A stretch of DNA of 64,000 bases from Micavibrio_A sp041655955. GTDB taxonomy: Bacteria > Pseudomonadota > Alphaproteobacteria > Micavibrionales > Micavibrionaceae. Made by a program: the position numbers and the translations under genes. Of the stretch, positions 42,852 through 51,438 are shown in pieces. Within the stretch, counting starts at the first letter, position 1. Each line of letters opens with the position of its first letter. The DNA lies in assembly GCA_041655955.1 (NCBI GenBank), contig JBBAEN010000002.1, positions 434,001 to 498,000 of the forward strand. The letters are read 5' to 3'. The notes under the pieces are model-generated. The model was not told where the DNA came from and ran no database searches. It saw only the letters and a list, made by a program, of their open reading frames with translations.

Positions 42852-45800
42852 GCTTCACCATCCGGCAAAAATTTGATAGTGTCGATTTCCTTCATAATCT
42901 TGTCCGTTTCGGTAAGGGCGATGATTATGCGCTGGTAATGCATGATGTCATCAATGGACAGGTTGCGGCCACGGCGGTCTTTCAGCCATTTTTGCGCGGG
43001 CTGGTAGCCGCCGATATAAAAATTCCACGCAATTTCCGGCACATTTCCGAAATATTGATCCGCATTGATATAGACATTGCCGTCCCTGTAAACGGGCTTG
43101 TCCACCGCATGATCGCCATCCACCGGATAAGTGGTGATGAAATTATCCAGCGCGGGGCTTTCCATCAAATGCAATGTCCGCAATTCCGCGCCTTTTTTGG
43201 CCAGCGCATGGAATGTTTTGCTATCCTCCGGATACGGTATGCGCGGGAAGTCTGATTTGAGAAACTCCGCATAGCGTTCACGGTATGCAGGCGCATGAAG
43301 AACAGCGCAGATATAATCTAATAAGTCTATCGCGCCTATCTCCGCCGTAATATTTTTAATACGGCTATATATCTCTTTATTTAAATTTAAATTTTTAGTT
43401 TCAGGCGATAATTCATCTTTAATATAAAGTGGAAATATAAATGCATTGTTTGATGTCTTTCCAGAAAGATATATTTTTTCTACGATAGTTTTACTAAGTG
43501 ATATATGTGCAAAACTCTCGCCTTTTGTAATCCTTGACGTTATTAGCGCAACATTGTCGCCGCCCATAAGGTGTTTCATAACATTGTGTCTGGGGTAAGC
43601 TACAAAGCCCTTAGAGTTCCCTGTATAATAAGTCCACCGCAGGTCGTAGGGGCGATAAAGAATTTTTTTGATTTTTTGACAGTCAGGCTGACCAACGTCT
43701 TTTTTTGCTCCGGCAATAGTCCAGTCCCTACCGTCCTTGGAAAGCGCGTATTTTTGTGAGAAATCGCGCGTGTCTAGTTCAGAAATATCTTTTATTACAT
43801 TCTGTATTGAAGCGGTTTCAAAGTGAATGGCAAGGCTATCCCGCTGGGTTTCTATCCCGCTGGTGTAGATGGGAAATAGATCGCATATGGAGAAAAACTG
43901 GTTATATGTTCCTGCCTGCTGAAAATCTTTCGGCACAAAAAAGTAATAGGGTTCTTCATATTTGATTTTAGAAAATTCTGTTTTTTTCAGGTTTTCATTT
44001 TCCAATCTGTCATATTTGTCTTCGCGCAGGCCGAAGCTATCCGCATGGTAAACATCGGCCAGTTTTTTGCTTTTTTCCTGTGTTTTTACAAAAATGGAAA
44101 TGGAAACGCCTTGTTGAATATCAAAGACGTTTTCATCCTTTGATCCGTCTGGGGCGGTTTCCTTTTTCTTTGCGCTCCCATGAAGGTCATAAATATAAAT
44201 CGTGTCGAATGTTTCCAGAAGGTGTTTCCGCATCTGGCGGTGGGTTACGCCATCCAGAAAGCTGTTATTGGTAATCATGGCGACAATGCCGTAGCCTGTG
44301 CGTTCAATATAATGCTCGGCGTATCGGATGAATTTAATATAATCATCATCCAGATTTATTTTTCTTTCGTTCAGGTTCTTTTTGTAATCGGCAATCAGGT
44401 TTTGAATCCATGCGCCTTTGTTCGTACTGCTTACGGAATAAGGCGGGTTGCCAAAGGCCACCATGATCGGCATATCACGCTTGATGCGGCTGGCGGCGTT
44501 GGCTTCTTTTGATAGAAATGATGCAAACAGGGTATCCGCATCGGGGTGATGTTCTTCAAGGCTGTTTGTCAGGTAAACGCTCACACGCGGCGGCTTGTTC
44601 GGATTAAGGGGTTTGTATCCCGTTTCCTGTAACAGCATATCCAGTTTCATATGGCACATAGCATAGGACGCCATCAGCAATTCAAAACCATGCAGGCGGG
44701 GCAAAAGATGGTCATCGACATAGCGGCTCCATAACCCTTCCTGCCCCTTAAAACGGGTGTAAATCTGCTTTACGGCTTCGGCAAGGAATGTGCCTGTACC
44801 TGTGGCGACGTCAAGCATTTGCACTTTATGGACTTGTTTTTTGTCCATCTCGCGCTTTCCGGTGCGCTTGTTGATACGGTCGCTTTCCACTTCGATGTCT
44901 ATCTTATCGGTGGTGGCTAGGCCGCTTTGCAGGCCGAAATGGTCTTTCAGTACATCATCAATGGCGCGGACAATGAATTGCACCACGGGTTCCGGCGTGT
45001 ACCAGACGCCCCGCGCTTTACGCAGGTTCTTGTCATACGCGCCAAGGAAGGTTTCATAGAAATGCAGGATCGGGTCGTTCTGGCCTGTGGCGGTTCCAAA
45101 ATCCTTTAAAATCGCTTTCAGGTCGGTGGCGCGGTAAACCTCGCACAACGCATCCACGATCCAGACTGCGCGGTGGTCAAGCTGTGCGCTTGCTACATAA
45201 GTGAACAAGTCGCGCAGAAATGGGTTGCTGGCGGGGATCAGAGTCAGGGCTTCACCACGGCTGAAACTGTCGGGCGTGTCATCATGCAGGCGGGCGGTGA
45301 ACAGGCCGTATGTGATGGTCTGCGCGTATATATCGGCAAATTGCGCCGCGTCCAGATCGTGCATCAGAATGGCTTTAAAAGCCCTCATCTGGTCTTTCAG
45401 GGTGCTGTCGTCTTCGGCTTCCAGCGTGGCCTTGAACACATCACGCATCATTTTCGCCTTGCCCGCCATCATCTCGGCCAGTTTTTTGGCGGATTTGATC
45501 GTCTGGCCTTGGAAGGCGGCAAAGTCGATCAGCATGGTTTTCAGACGGTCGAAATTTTCCGGCAGGGGGCGGATGGTTTTACCGTCAATCTCGGCAATGC
45601 GGATGGTTTCCACCTTTTGCTTGTTCCTGAAAAAGCGAAATTCCAGATAATCCGTCAAAATCAGGTTTTCCAGTGAGTCCAGATAACGGGAAAGCTGTTC
45701 GTCTTTTTCGGTTTTATTCAGGTCAACGCCGATGTCCTTGGCTTCGATATAGCCAACGGGGATATTTTTACGAGTCAGGACGTAATCAGGCGCACCGCAT

Positions 45801-45946
45801 TTAATGCGGGCGGGTTCGTTTGTGGCCTGAATATTCGGAATGGTGTCTTCCAGCAGGTTTTGCAACGTGCCGCGATAGGTATGCTCGCGGGCGTTTCCTT
45901 GGGCGAAGCGTTTTGATACATCTTGAACATAATCCGATAAATTCAT
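42848..45946 (-). CDS. Single-chain type IIG restriction-modification enzyme
   Basis: 1032 residues. The N-terminal nuclease motif is complete: PD (D54) in GAPDYVL and E-x-K (E68, K70) in YIEAKDIG. A helical connector leads to the N6-adenine methylase, with motif I DVATGTGTF near residue 383 and motif IV GNPPYS near residue 507. The C-terminal 400 residues would hold target recognition. One protein thus both marks and cuts DNA. It is flanked by the replication protein upstream and its overlapping 221-residue partner downstream. Confidence 0.88.
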   Translation of the reverse strand: MNLSDYVQDVSKRFAQGNAREHTYRGTLQNLLEDTIPNIQATNEPARIKCGAPDYVLTRKNIPVGYIEAKDIGVDLNKTEKDEQLSRYLDSLENLILTDYLEFRFFRNKQKVETIRIAEIDGKTIRPLPENFDRLKTMLIDFAAFQGQTIKSAKKLAEMMAGKAKMMRDVFKATLEAEDDSTLKDQMRAFKAILMHDLDAAQFADIYAQTITYGLFTARLHDDTPDSFSRGEALTLIPASNPFLRDLFTYVASAQLDHRAVWIVDALCEVYRATDLKAILKDFGTATGQNDPILHFYETFLGAYDKNLRKARGVWYTPEPVVQFIVRAIDDVLKDHFGLQSGLATTDKIDIEVESDRINKRTGKREMDKKQVHKVQMLDVATGTGTFLAEAVKQIYTRFKGQEGLWSRYVDDHLLPRLHGFELLMASYAMCHMKLDMLLQETGYKPLNPNKPPRVSVYLTNSLEEHHPDADTLFASFLSKEANAASRIKRDMPIMVAFGNPPYSVSSTNKGAWIQNLIADYKKNLNERKINLDDDYIKFIRYAEHYIERTGYGIVAMITNNSFLDGVTHRQMRKHLLETFDTIYIYDLHGSAKKKETAPDGSKDENVFDIQQGVSISIFVKTQEKSKKLADVYHADSFGLREDKYDRLENENLKKTEFSKIKYEEPYYFFVPKDFQQAGTYNQFFSICDLFPIYTSGIETQRDSLAIHFETASIQNVIKDISELDTRDFSQKYALSKDGRDWTIAGAKKDVGQPDCQKIKKILYRPYDLRWTYYTGNSKGFVAYPRHNVMKHLMGGDNVALITSRITKGESFAHISLSKTIVEKIYLSGKTSNNAFIFPLYIKDELSPETKNLNLNKEIYSRIKNITAEIGAIDLLDYICAVLHAPAYRERYAEFLKSDFPRIPYPEDSKTFHALAKKGAELRTLHLMESPALDNFITTYPVDGDHAVDKPVYRDGNVYINADQYFGNVPEIAWNFYIGGYQPAQKWLKDRRGRNLSIDDIMHYQRIIIALTETDKIMKEIDTIKFLPDGEA

Positions 45947-45952
45947 TTTGGC

Positions 45953-47098
45953 CTATACAGCTTTCAATAGATTTTTTTCTACGATGTCATCCGCAACCAG
46001 CGGGATAAATTCGGTGATCTGTTCTTTTACCGCTTTTAATACAGAAAAGCGAGGGGTTGTATGGGTTCCATCCAAGGCTTTTAGGTCTTTTTTCAAGCGG
46101 TAAAAGTTCTGGTTATTCAGGCCCAGATGCAACTTTGCGCCCCTTATGCCCAGCTTTTCCGCCGTGTGCGCGAACCCGATCAACTGCATAACGCTGGTCT
46201 GGCGTTTTTTGGGGTATGCCGTCTTGATCCGGGCAATCAGGGCGGCGGGGTCATCGGCGTTCAGGTTCAGCAGGTAAAGTCCATCCGTAATCTGGTTCCA
46301 GAAATGCAGCAGGATGGCGCGGGACAGGCTGGCGCTGAACAGGTTTTGAAAGGTCAGCGACCCGGTGTGGCTGATCTTTTGCATTAAGGGTTTCAGCTTC
46401 CGGGATTTTAGCCGGATTTCAAATCGTAGGACTTCGGGCAGTTTCAAGGTGTTCAGCAAGTCGGCCTGATAGGCATTGTCGATTTCCGCACTGCGCTTGT
46501 CGCCGTAGGTGCGTGCCTGTTGCAGGTCTTTCACCTTGTCATACAAGGCGATTTCATAGGTGCTGGCGTGGTATTTGACCATCTGGCCGCTGTTCCTGAA
46601 ATCCGTCTGGGTTAAATCCAGCTTGGCGGACAGGTCAAGTTTTTCCAGTTCGCGGATCAGCATAAAACAGGGCATTTCCCGTTCCAGCAGAATATTTTTG
46701 GAATAATGAATGGCTGATACGCTGGCGTTTTTCAGGGTTTCCAGTGATACCTCGATCCCCATGCTGGCCAGCGCGGTGTGCAGGGCGGTCAGGACAGGCA
46801 TAAAATCATCGTGGCCGCGCAGTTCGACGAAGTTGTTCCCGTACAGTAATTTCGGCGCGGAAAACTCGATCCGCAGAAAAACAGCTTTTGCATGTTCCGT
46901 GAATGGCTTTTTTACCAAAGTTAGGCGTGGTTTATACCCGTTTCTTCTTTCTGCTTTGGTGGGATTGTAAACGCATTTGACCATGTTTTTTCCGCCATAC
47001 ATGGGGTTTTTCAGGAACCCGGCATAAGGCGTAAACCTGTCATCATTTTTGATGAGAAAGTCTTTTTCAGGCAATGTCAGCACGACTGTATCCAGCAT
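45953..47098 (-). CDS. Phage/plasmid replication protein, gene II/X-like
   Basis: About 381 residues from ATG 47098 (a GTG at 47101 is adjacent). The motif FLRIEFSAPKLLYGNNFVEL and the later STYEIALYDKVKDL are typical of the gene II/X-type replication initiators of filamentous phages and small plasmids, which nick and initiate rolling-circle replication. It overlaps the SpoVG-like gene by about 30 bp and precedes the type IIG gene by 6 bp. This suggests that the second element could once replicate as a circle after excision by the serine recombinase. Confidence 0.7.
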   Translation of the reverse strand: MLDTVVLTLPEKDFLIKNDDRFTPYAGFLKNPMYGGKNMVKCVYNPTKAERRNGYKPRLTLVKKPFTEHAKAVFLRIEFSAPKLLYGNNFVELRGHDDFMPVLTALHTALASMGIEVSLETLKNASVSAIHYSKNILLEREMPCFMLIRELEKLDLSAKLDLTQTDFRNSGQMVKYHASTYEIALYDKVKDLQQARTYGDKRSAEIDNAYQADLLNTLKLPEVLRFEIRLKSRKLKPLMQKISHTGSLTFQNLFSASLSRAILLHFWNQITDGLYLLNLNADDPAALIARIKTAYPKKRQTSVMQLIGFAHTAEKLGIRGAKLHLGLNNQNFYRLKKDLKALDGTHTTPRFSVLKAVKEQITEFIPLVADDIVEKNLLKAV

Positions 47099-47372
47099 CA
47101 CTATTTTCCAAATTTTTCAATACATCGTTCAGACGGCTGAATATCGCCTCTTCAATATGCTGCCCAGCGTTCTTGTTAATCGGGTGAAATATCTCAAAAT
47201 CTCGGTTGCCGGATTTACGCGTGGGATATGTCAGGCGGTATCCATCGCCAGTCAGTTTCCGGTGGACGCCGATGCCAGAAAGGTAAAAATCGCCGTTAAT
47301 GACCAGCGCGGCGAACCCGATCAGGCCGTCTTTGGGTTTGATGAGGTTGATCTGGACTTCACTGATTTTCAT
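47067..47372 (-). CDS. SpoVG-like DNA/RNA-binding protein
   Basis: 101 residues from ATG 47372, which overlaps the stop region of the upstream small gene. MKISEVQINLIKP at the start, YPTRKSGNRDFEIFHPIN in the middle and the helix QHIEEAIFSRL match the SpoVG fold. SpoVG proteins bind nucleic acid and act as site-specific regulators. Finding one directly upstream of a gene II/X-like replication protein suggests replication control. A longer frame from 47471 exists but begins with sequence that does not fit the family. Confidence 0.75.
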   Translation of the reverse strand: MKISEVQINLIKPKDGLIGFAALVINGDFYLSGIGVHRKLTGDGYRLTYPTRKSGNRDFEIFHPINKNAGQHIEEAIFSRLNDVLKNLENSDAGYSRADIA

Positions 47373-47553
47373 GGGGAGGCTCTTTCGGCTGGCGGCTTTC
47401 GGCTTGAAGCCGCTGATCGATCTCGAATAACGTCCCGAAAAAGCCTGCAAGGTTGTGGCTAGCCATGTCATTCAACACAATGCCCTGATCCGCGCCGGAT
47501 GGAGCGACGTGGTTTTGCAGGGCGGTAGTTATGCGTTTGACGGGCGTGTTCAT
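47359..47553 (-). CDS. Small protein heading the replication operon
   Basis: 64 residues, unrecognised, soluble. Its 3' end overlaps the SpoVG-like start by 14 bp, which supports a real coupled gene. It contains a possible helix NLAGFFGTLFEIDQRLQ and a polar tail. Confidence 0.5.
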   Translation of the reverse strand: MNTPVKRITTALQNHVAPSGADQGIVLNDMASHNLAGFFGTLFEIDQRLQAESRQPKEPPHENQ

Positions 47554-47627
47554 ACATCCGAGATACGCCGGATTAGGTGATGGAAACAGTCAAAGGAAAT
47601 TTTTTATTTTTTCCGGAAAATTTTTGC

Positions 47628-48575
47628 TTAAATTTTTTCCGCTATTTCTTGTGCTGCGATGGTAGCAAGAAAATTAATATAGTCTTTGCTAATAACCTCA
47701 CGGGCCAATTTTTGGGTCGTTTTTCGGATCATTTCTTCGCCCATATTTCCATCAGCCAATATGGCGTCGGCCATTACTCGATACGGAATCGAAAGATTAT
47801 TTTCCATTTCCCAAAGTTTAAGATCTAGATAGGGCAAAAGACCATATTCAACCCATTTTTTACAGTCAGGCGCTTTGTATGTTTTTGCAGGTTTTATATC
47901 GGGATATTTTTTACGAACTAGACGAATATAGTCTTTGAATTGATTGATAAGAATTTTATCTGGTATAGTAAGATTGATTTGAACGAGATCATAACCTCGG
48001 CTTCGTTCTTGCAAATAATCATTCTCTCCCTCCCTCTTCAACGCCTCAAAAATCGGTTCATCGATAAACGATCTTGCCCATTCACTTTCCATCTTGAATT
48101 TATCGGTCATTTCAACACTTCCGAAGTCATCAAAAATAGAATCTATCCATTCTCGAATACGTTTTCGGCTGTTTTCCTTTAAGCGCCGCTCCTGTTGATA
48201 TAAACGTCTTATAGTTAATGGGGATATCGCATGAGAAAAAGTTGAAAAATCTTTTTTATCATACTTTAAAGCGGCTAGCTGGCCACCGCCAATTAGAAAT
48301 ATTTGGCTGTCATCTGTTAATAGTGACAAAGGATTTTTTCTAGATTGCATTAGCGCGATATAAAATGGATTTTTACCGTCGTACTGATCGCTTTTATATT
48401 TTTCAACACCGTCATGTTCAAACCAGAAAAAATTATTCCAGCGTTGAAGAAGAATTTCATACCAACCCGCAGAATCAAGGTTTTTGGCTTCGCTATATTT
48501 TTCTAATTCGAACCAATCTGGCAGTTCTTTTGTACTTCTGATTATTTTCTTTTTAATCTCTGGCATAGTCACCAT
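47628..48575 (-). CDS. DUF6387-like protein
   Basis: About 315 residues from ATG 48575, chosen because AAGGA lies 9 nt upstream; the frame extends to 48647. The opening LPDWFELEKYSEAKNLDSAGW with LLQRWNNFFW resembles DUF6387 proteins, which are common cargo on integrase-bearing islands and have no known function. The rest is mostly helical and charged with no catalytic motif that I can name. Very AT-rich compared with the replication genes to its left. Confidence 0.55.
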   Translation of the reverse strand: MVTMPEIKKKIIRSTKELPDWFELEKYSEAKNLDSAGWYEILLQRWNNFFWFEHDGVEKYKSDQYDGKNPFYIALMQSRKNPLSLLTDDSQIFLIGGGQLAALKYDKKDFSTFSHAISPLTIRRLYQQERRLKENSRKRIREWIDSIFDDFGSVEMTDKFKMESEWARSFIDEPIFEALKREGENDYLQERSRGYDLVQINLTIPDKILINQFKDYIRLVRKKYPDIKPAKTYKAPDCKKWVEYGLLPYLDLKLWEMENNLSIPYRVMADAILADGNMGEEMIRKTTQKLAREVISKDYINFLATIAAQEIAEKI

Positions 48576-48970
48576 TTCAATACATCCTTGATTTGAGCGA
48601 CGAGTTTTAAGTAAAATATCAAATTGTTCAACACCATTGATAGGCATCCATAGGGATTTGGTCAGCTTTCTGAATTAATAAATAAGGCCAAATACTAAGT
48701 TTCAAGAAATCCTAATCCAATATTGTCATATCGGTTTGTCTACGGCATGATGCCTACGGTTTGTCCTCTTAGACTGACTGGGGCCTTAATAACCCCGCTA
48801 TGAACGGTGACGTGTCCGTCATCACGTCGCTTCTCGGCTATGGCCGGGAGGCGGCGGCGTATGTCCAAAGCCTCGGCTCAAAGGCCGTCGCGGTCGTTTC
48901 ATAGCGGCTTATTAACTCCCGGTCACCAGAGTGGACATCTCTGGTGACTTTTTATTTGAGAGAAATGGAT
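48576..48970. other. Spacer with a GC-rich gene fragment and terminator
   Basis: About 390 bp. A 34-codon GC-rich frame at 48800-48904 (MNGDVSVITSLLGYGREAAAYV at its start, abbreviated) looks like the tail of a lost gene, directly followed by the terminator at 48922-48955. The composition jump at about 48780 marks a recombination boundary. Confidence 0.4.
48922..48955 (+). terminator. Intrinsic terminator
   Basis: GTCACCAGAG and CTCTGGTGAC form a perfect 10-bp stem with a 7-nt loop, followed by TTTTTATTT. It ends the transcript of the gene fragment at 48800-48904 and lies 15 bp before the lipoprotein start. Confidence 0.85.
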
Positions 48971-49420
48971 ATGAAAAAATTTATAATTTTGGTTTTCGCT
49001 CTTGGGCTTTCCGCCTGCGGCACAACGGGTTCGGTTAATCTGGCAAAGATAGACGAGCCTATTGCTTCTAACAAAGCCCGCATCATCGTAACACGCAACA
49101 CAAGCCTTCTGTATCTTGCGGGCGCGGCAGATGTCAGGTCAAACGGAGAAAAAATAGCCAGCTTGGGGCGAGGCGGAAGTGTTGTGCATGATGTTTCCAA
49201 AGGCCAGAATACCCTTTCCGTCTCAACACCTACGGCTCCCGGACAATTCACAGTTAACTTTAAGGCAGAGCCCAAAAAGACCTACTATTTCGAGATTTCG
49301 CCTCGTTCCGGCAATGTCATGGGCGCTTACGGTCTTGGAATGATCGGTGATGCCATTAATGCCAGCGTGAGCGAGCAATCTGGCTATTTCCAAATTGATT
49401 TGAAGGACGTTCAGAAATGA
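48971..49420 (+). CDS. Small lipoprotein
   Basis: 149 residues from ATG 48971. Signal peptide FIILVFALGLSAC with lipobox LSA-C. The mature domain is beta-rich (ARIIVTRNTSLLYLAGAADV, FTVNFKAEPKKTYYFEIS), resembling DUF2846-type lipoproteins. It overlaps the next membrane-protein gene (ATGA), so the two probably form an envelope unit. Composition is nearer to core genes than to the island. Confidence 0.75.
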   Translation: MKKFIILVFALGLSACGTTGSVNLAKIDEPIASNKARIIVTRNTSLLYLAGAADVRSNGEKIASLGRGGSVVHDVSKGQNTLSVSTPTAPGQFTVNFKAEPKKTYYFEISPRSGNVMGAYGLGMIGDAINASVSEQSGYFQIDLKDVQK

Positions 49421-50127
49421 TGTCTCTCAAACACGTAGCCATGCTGGCTGGGTTCTGCATTTTTGCAACGCTGTTATTCCCGCCGTTCCACACTACCATT
49501 TCAGTGATGGGTGCAACCCAGAACGCTGGCTATGGTTTTATCCTATCTCCGCCCGCAGACGGGGCGAGGATTGATATTGCCGTTCTTTTAGTGCAGTGGC
49601 TTGGAATCCTCCTGATTTCTGCACTTCTGGCCTACATGCCATCTCTTGCAGGTTTCATAGATATAGTGAAGGGCGGCGTGAAGGCTGAGAAACAAGAAAA
49701 GGAAGAAGTAGCCAAAATTGATTTTGGTCCGAAGACTGTAAAGGTGCTGATGCCAATATTCAGGTTCGGCCTTTTCGCATTAACAGCCATGGGGGTGACT
49801 GGATGCGTTTTTCTGGCAGGCAGGTTCATTGTATATGAACTCCTGCAAATCGCTTCCGATGATTTTAGCAGGCCCGCGATGGCGTTCGAGTTTGTGGTGA
49901 TCCCGTTGCTGATAATCATTGTGTTCCGCAAAATTTTTTTACAACGGTCATCCAAGGCGCAAGTCATTGGGCTAGGATTTTATTTATCGTGCATCCTTAT
50001 AGCCATTCTGTTGGTAAGCATTAATAGGGCTGAACTAGCGCCGCCATTTGAATGGCTTGGGCTTGTCGGAATGGCGGCATACTTCATAATCAGACCATTC
50101 AAAAAAGACCGCAGTATGGCTGAATAA
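49417..50127 (+). CDS. Multi-pass inner-membrane protein
   Basis: 236 residues with about six hydrophobic segments (HVAMLAGFCIFATLLFP, LVQWLGILLISALLAYM, FGLFALTAMGVTGCVFL, FEFVVIPLLIIIVF, GLGFYLSCILIAILLVS, LGLVGMAAYFIIRPF) and a charged cytoplasmic loop (GGVKAEKQEKEEVAKI). No transporter signature is seen. Its start overlaps the lipoprotein stop. Confidence 0.7.
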   Translation: MMSLKHVAMLAGFCIFATLLFPPFHTTISVMGATQNAGYGFILSPPADGARIDIAVLLVQWLGILLISALLAYMPSLAGFIDIVKGGVKAEKQEKEEVAKIDFGPKTVKVLMPIFRFGLFALTAMGVTGCVFLAGRFIVYELLQIASDDFSRPAMAFEFVVIPLLIIIVFRKIFLQRSSKAQVIGLGFYLSCILIAILLVSINRAELAPPFEWLGLVGMAAYFIIRPFKKDRSMAE

Positions 50128-50163
50128 AAATCCCGCCGTCACTGGGGAAAATGACGGCGGGAT
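50121..50163 (-). terminator. Terminator of the 50.2-50.6 kb minus-strand genes
   Basis: A perfect 12-bp stem (ATCCCGCCGTCA / TGACGGCGGGAT) at 50130-50163; on the minus strand it is followed by TTTTTATTC. It serves the two small minus-strand genes and lies at the convergent end of the membrane-protein gene. Confidence 0.8.
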
Positions 50164-50197
50164 ATTGGGGATTTAAAATGTGTGTTGAGTAATGTTT

Positions 50198-50413
50198 TTA
50201 ATCTTTCTTGTTATCGTTTGTTTTTCGCTGGCCGCGCTTTAAGACCGCCATATCCAAAGCCACCTCTAAATCCTTAAAAGGAACACCGTCCATAATCGGA
50301 TAAATGTATTTTTCTTTGGGCTTAAATTTTGCCACATCGATAATCTTAAATAAAAAATTCTGGAAGCGTTTGTCGTAGCTGTCTTGCTCCTCGGGTTTGA
50401 GATTACTCGTCAT
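50198..50413 (-). CDS. Small soluble protein
   Basis: 71 residues, charged, unrecognised. Its ATG overlaps the stop of the upstream small gene (TAATG), so they are coupled. A lysine-rich tail (RGQRKTNDNKKD) follows a predicted helix (FKDLEVALDMAVLKRG). Confidence 0.6.
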   Translation of the reverse strand: MTSNLKPEEQDSYDKRFQNFLFKIIDVAKFKPKEKYIYPIMDGVPFKDLEVALDMAVLKRGQRKTNDNKKD

Positions 50414-50637
50414 TATGCAGCCCTCCCAATCAAACCCAGCTGGGCGCGGTAAGCCTCATCCATGGCGCGAGCCTTTGCCTCTATTTGGCGGAACTGGCGC
50501 AGGGCATTACGTGCCTGTGCCTTTTGTTCGTAGGCCAAATTGTAAAGTTCTTTGACCTCAAAGAACGTGATTTCTTGATTTAGTCTTTTGGGCGTTAATA
50601 TCTTCGAGATTCTGCGCCCCACAACGCGAATATCCAT
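50413..50637 (-). CDS. Small basic protein, first of a two-gene unit
   Basis: 74 residues with an excellent RBS (AAGGAGA, 7 nt spacing). A helical, basic protein (VKELYNLAYEQKAQARNALRQ). No family recognised. It is divergent from the XRE-CDPS pair across a 159-bp spacer. Confidence 0.6.
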   Translation of the reverse strand: MDIRVVGRRISKILTPKRLNQEITFFEVKELYNLAYEQKAQARNALRQFRQIEAKARAMDEAYRAQLGLIGRAA

Positions 50638-50796
50638 TTTTACTCTCCTTCGTTCCGTTAAAAGTTAATTGCCATAATTTCAATAATCAGGAGTTTTAGC
50701 GGATAAAAGTTAAGAAAATGTTAAAAGTATAAATATTTTATGCCTAAGCCATAAATTAGTTATGGACCTTTAATAAAGTTCTGGTTATATAGACCC

Positions 50797-51438
50797 ATGA
50801 TTGACCCCGGATTACTCAAAGCCGCCAGAACGTTAGCAGATCTTTCCCAGAAAGATTTGGCTGCTGCGGCTGGGCTTGGTCATGCGACCATTGTTGAGAT
50901 TGAAGCAGGCAGAAGTCGGCCTATGCCTGACACTGTTGCGGCAATTCTTGGGGCTTTGGAACGAAGTGGCGTCCAAATTCATGATGGGGCAGTTCGCCGC
51001 CTCTCTGGTCTGATCCGCTTTATCGAAGGGGATGACTGCTACCTGAAATTGCTAGATGACGTTGCGGCCACGCTCGCAGGGAAAGACAAGCCAGAATTTC
51101 TTATCTTTTTCGGCGATGATGGTGTTTCGCCCCAGAAAGTCATTGAGAAATACCGTATTCTGAGATCCTCGGGAATCCGTATGAAGCAATTGGTCTGTGA
51201 AGGAAATACCAACCTGATGGGCGAATTGCATGAATACCGCTACGTCCCCCAAGAAAACTTCCTCAACCGCGTATGCGTTGTCTATGGCGATAAGGTGGCC
51301 ATGGTGACAAAAACCGATACCAAGAGAATTTTGGTCATTACGGATGCCGAACTGGCAGGCACACAGCGCAATCTTTTTGAACTGATTTGGTCGAAATATC
51401 CTATCCCGGTAGAAACAAATGCTCCAAACCGCTTTTAG
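50797..51438 (+). CDS. XRE-family regulator paired with a CDPS-like gene
   Basis: 213 residues. Residues 1-65 form an XRE helix-turn-helix (LLKAARTLADLSQKDLAAAA, HATIVEIEAGRSRPM). The remaining 140 residues form an unrecognised alpha/beta domain (PEFLIFFGDDGVSPQKVIEKY, FLNRVCVVYGDKVAMVTK) that could sense a ligand. Its 3' end overlaps the cyclodipeptide-synthase-like gene by 20 bp, so both are made together. Regulation by the product of that enzyme is a reasonable guess, not shown. Confidence 0.8.
   Translation: MIDPGLLKAARTLADLSQKDLAAAAGLGHATIVEIEAGRSRPMPDTVAAILGALERSGVQIHDGAVRRLSGLIRFIEGDDCYLKLLDDVAATLAGKDKPEFLIFFGDDGVSPQKVIEKYRILRSSGIRMKQLVCEGNTNLMGELHEYRYVPQENFLNRVCVVYGDKVAMVTKTDTKRILVITDAELAGTQRNLFELIWSKYPIPVETNAPNRF

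Noticed and set aside
45173..45676. Plus-strand frame of 167 codons inside the type IIG gene
   Set aside because: It is the antisense shadow of a protein with clear nuclease and methylase motifs.
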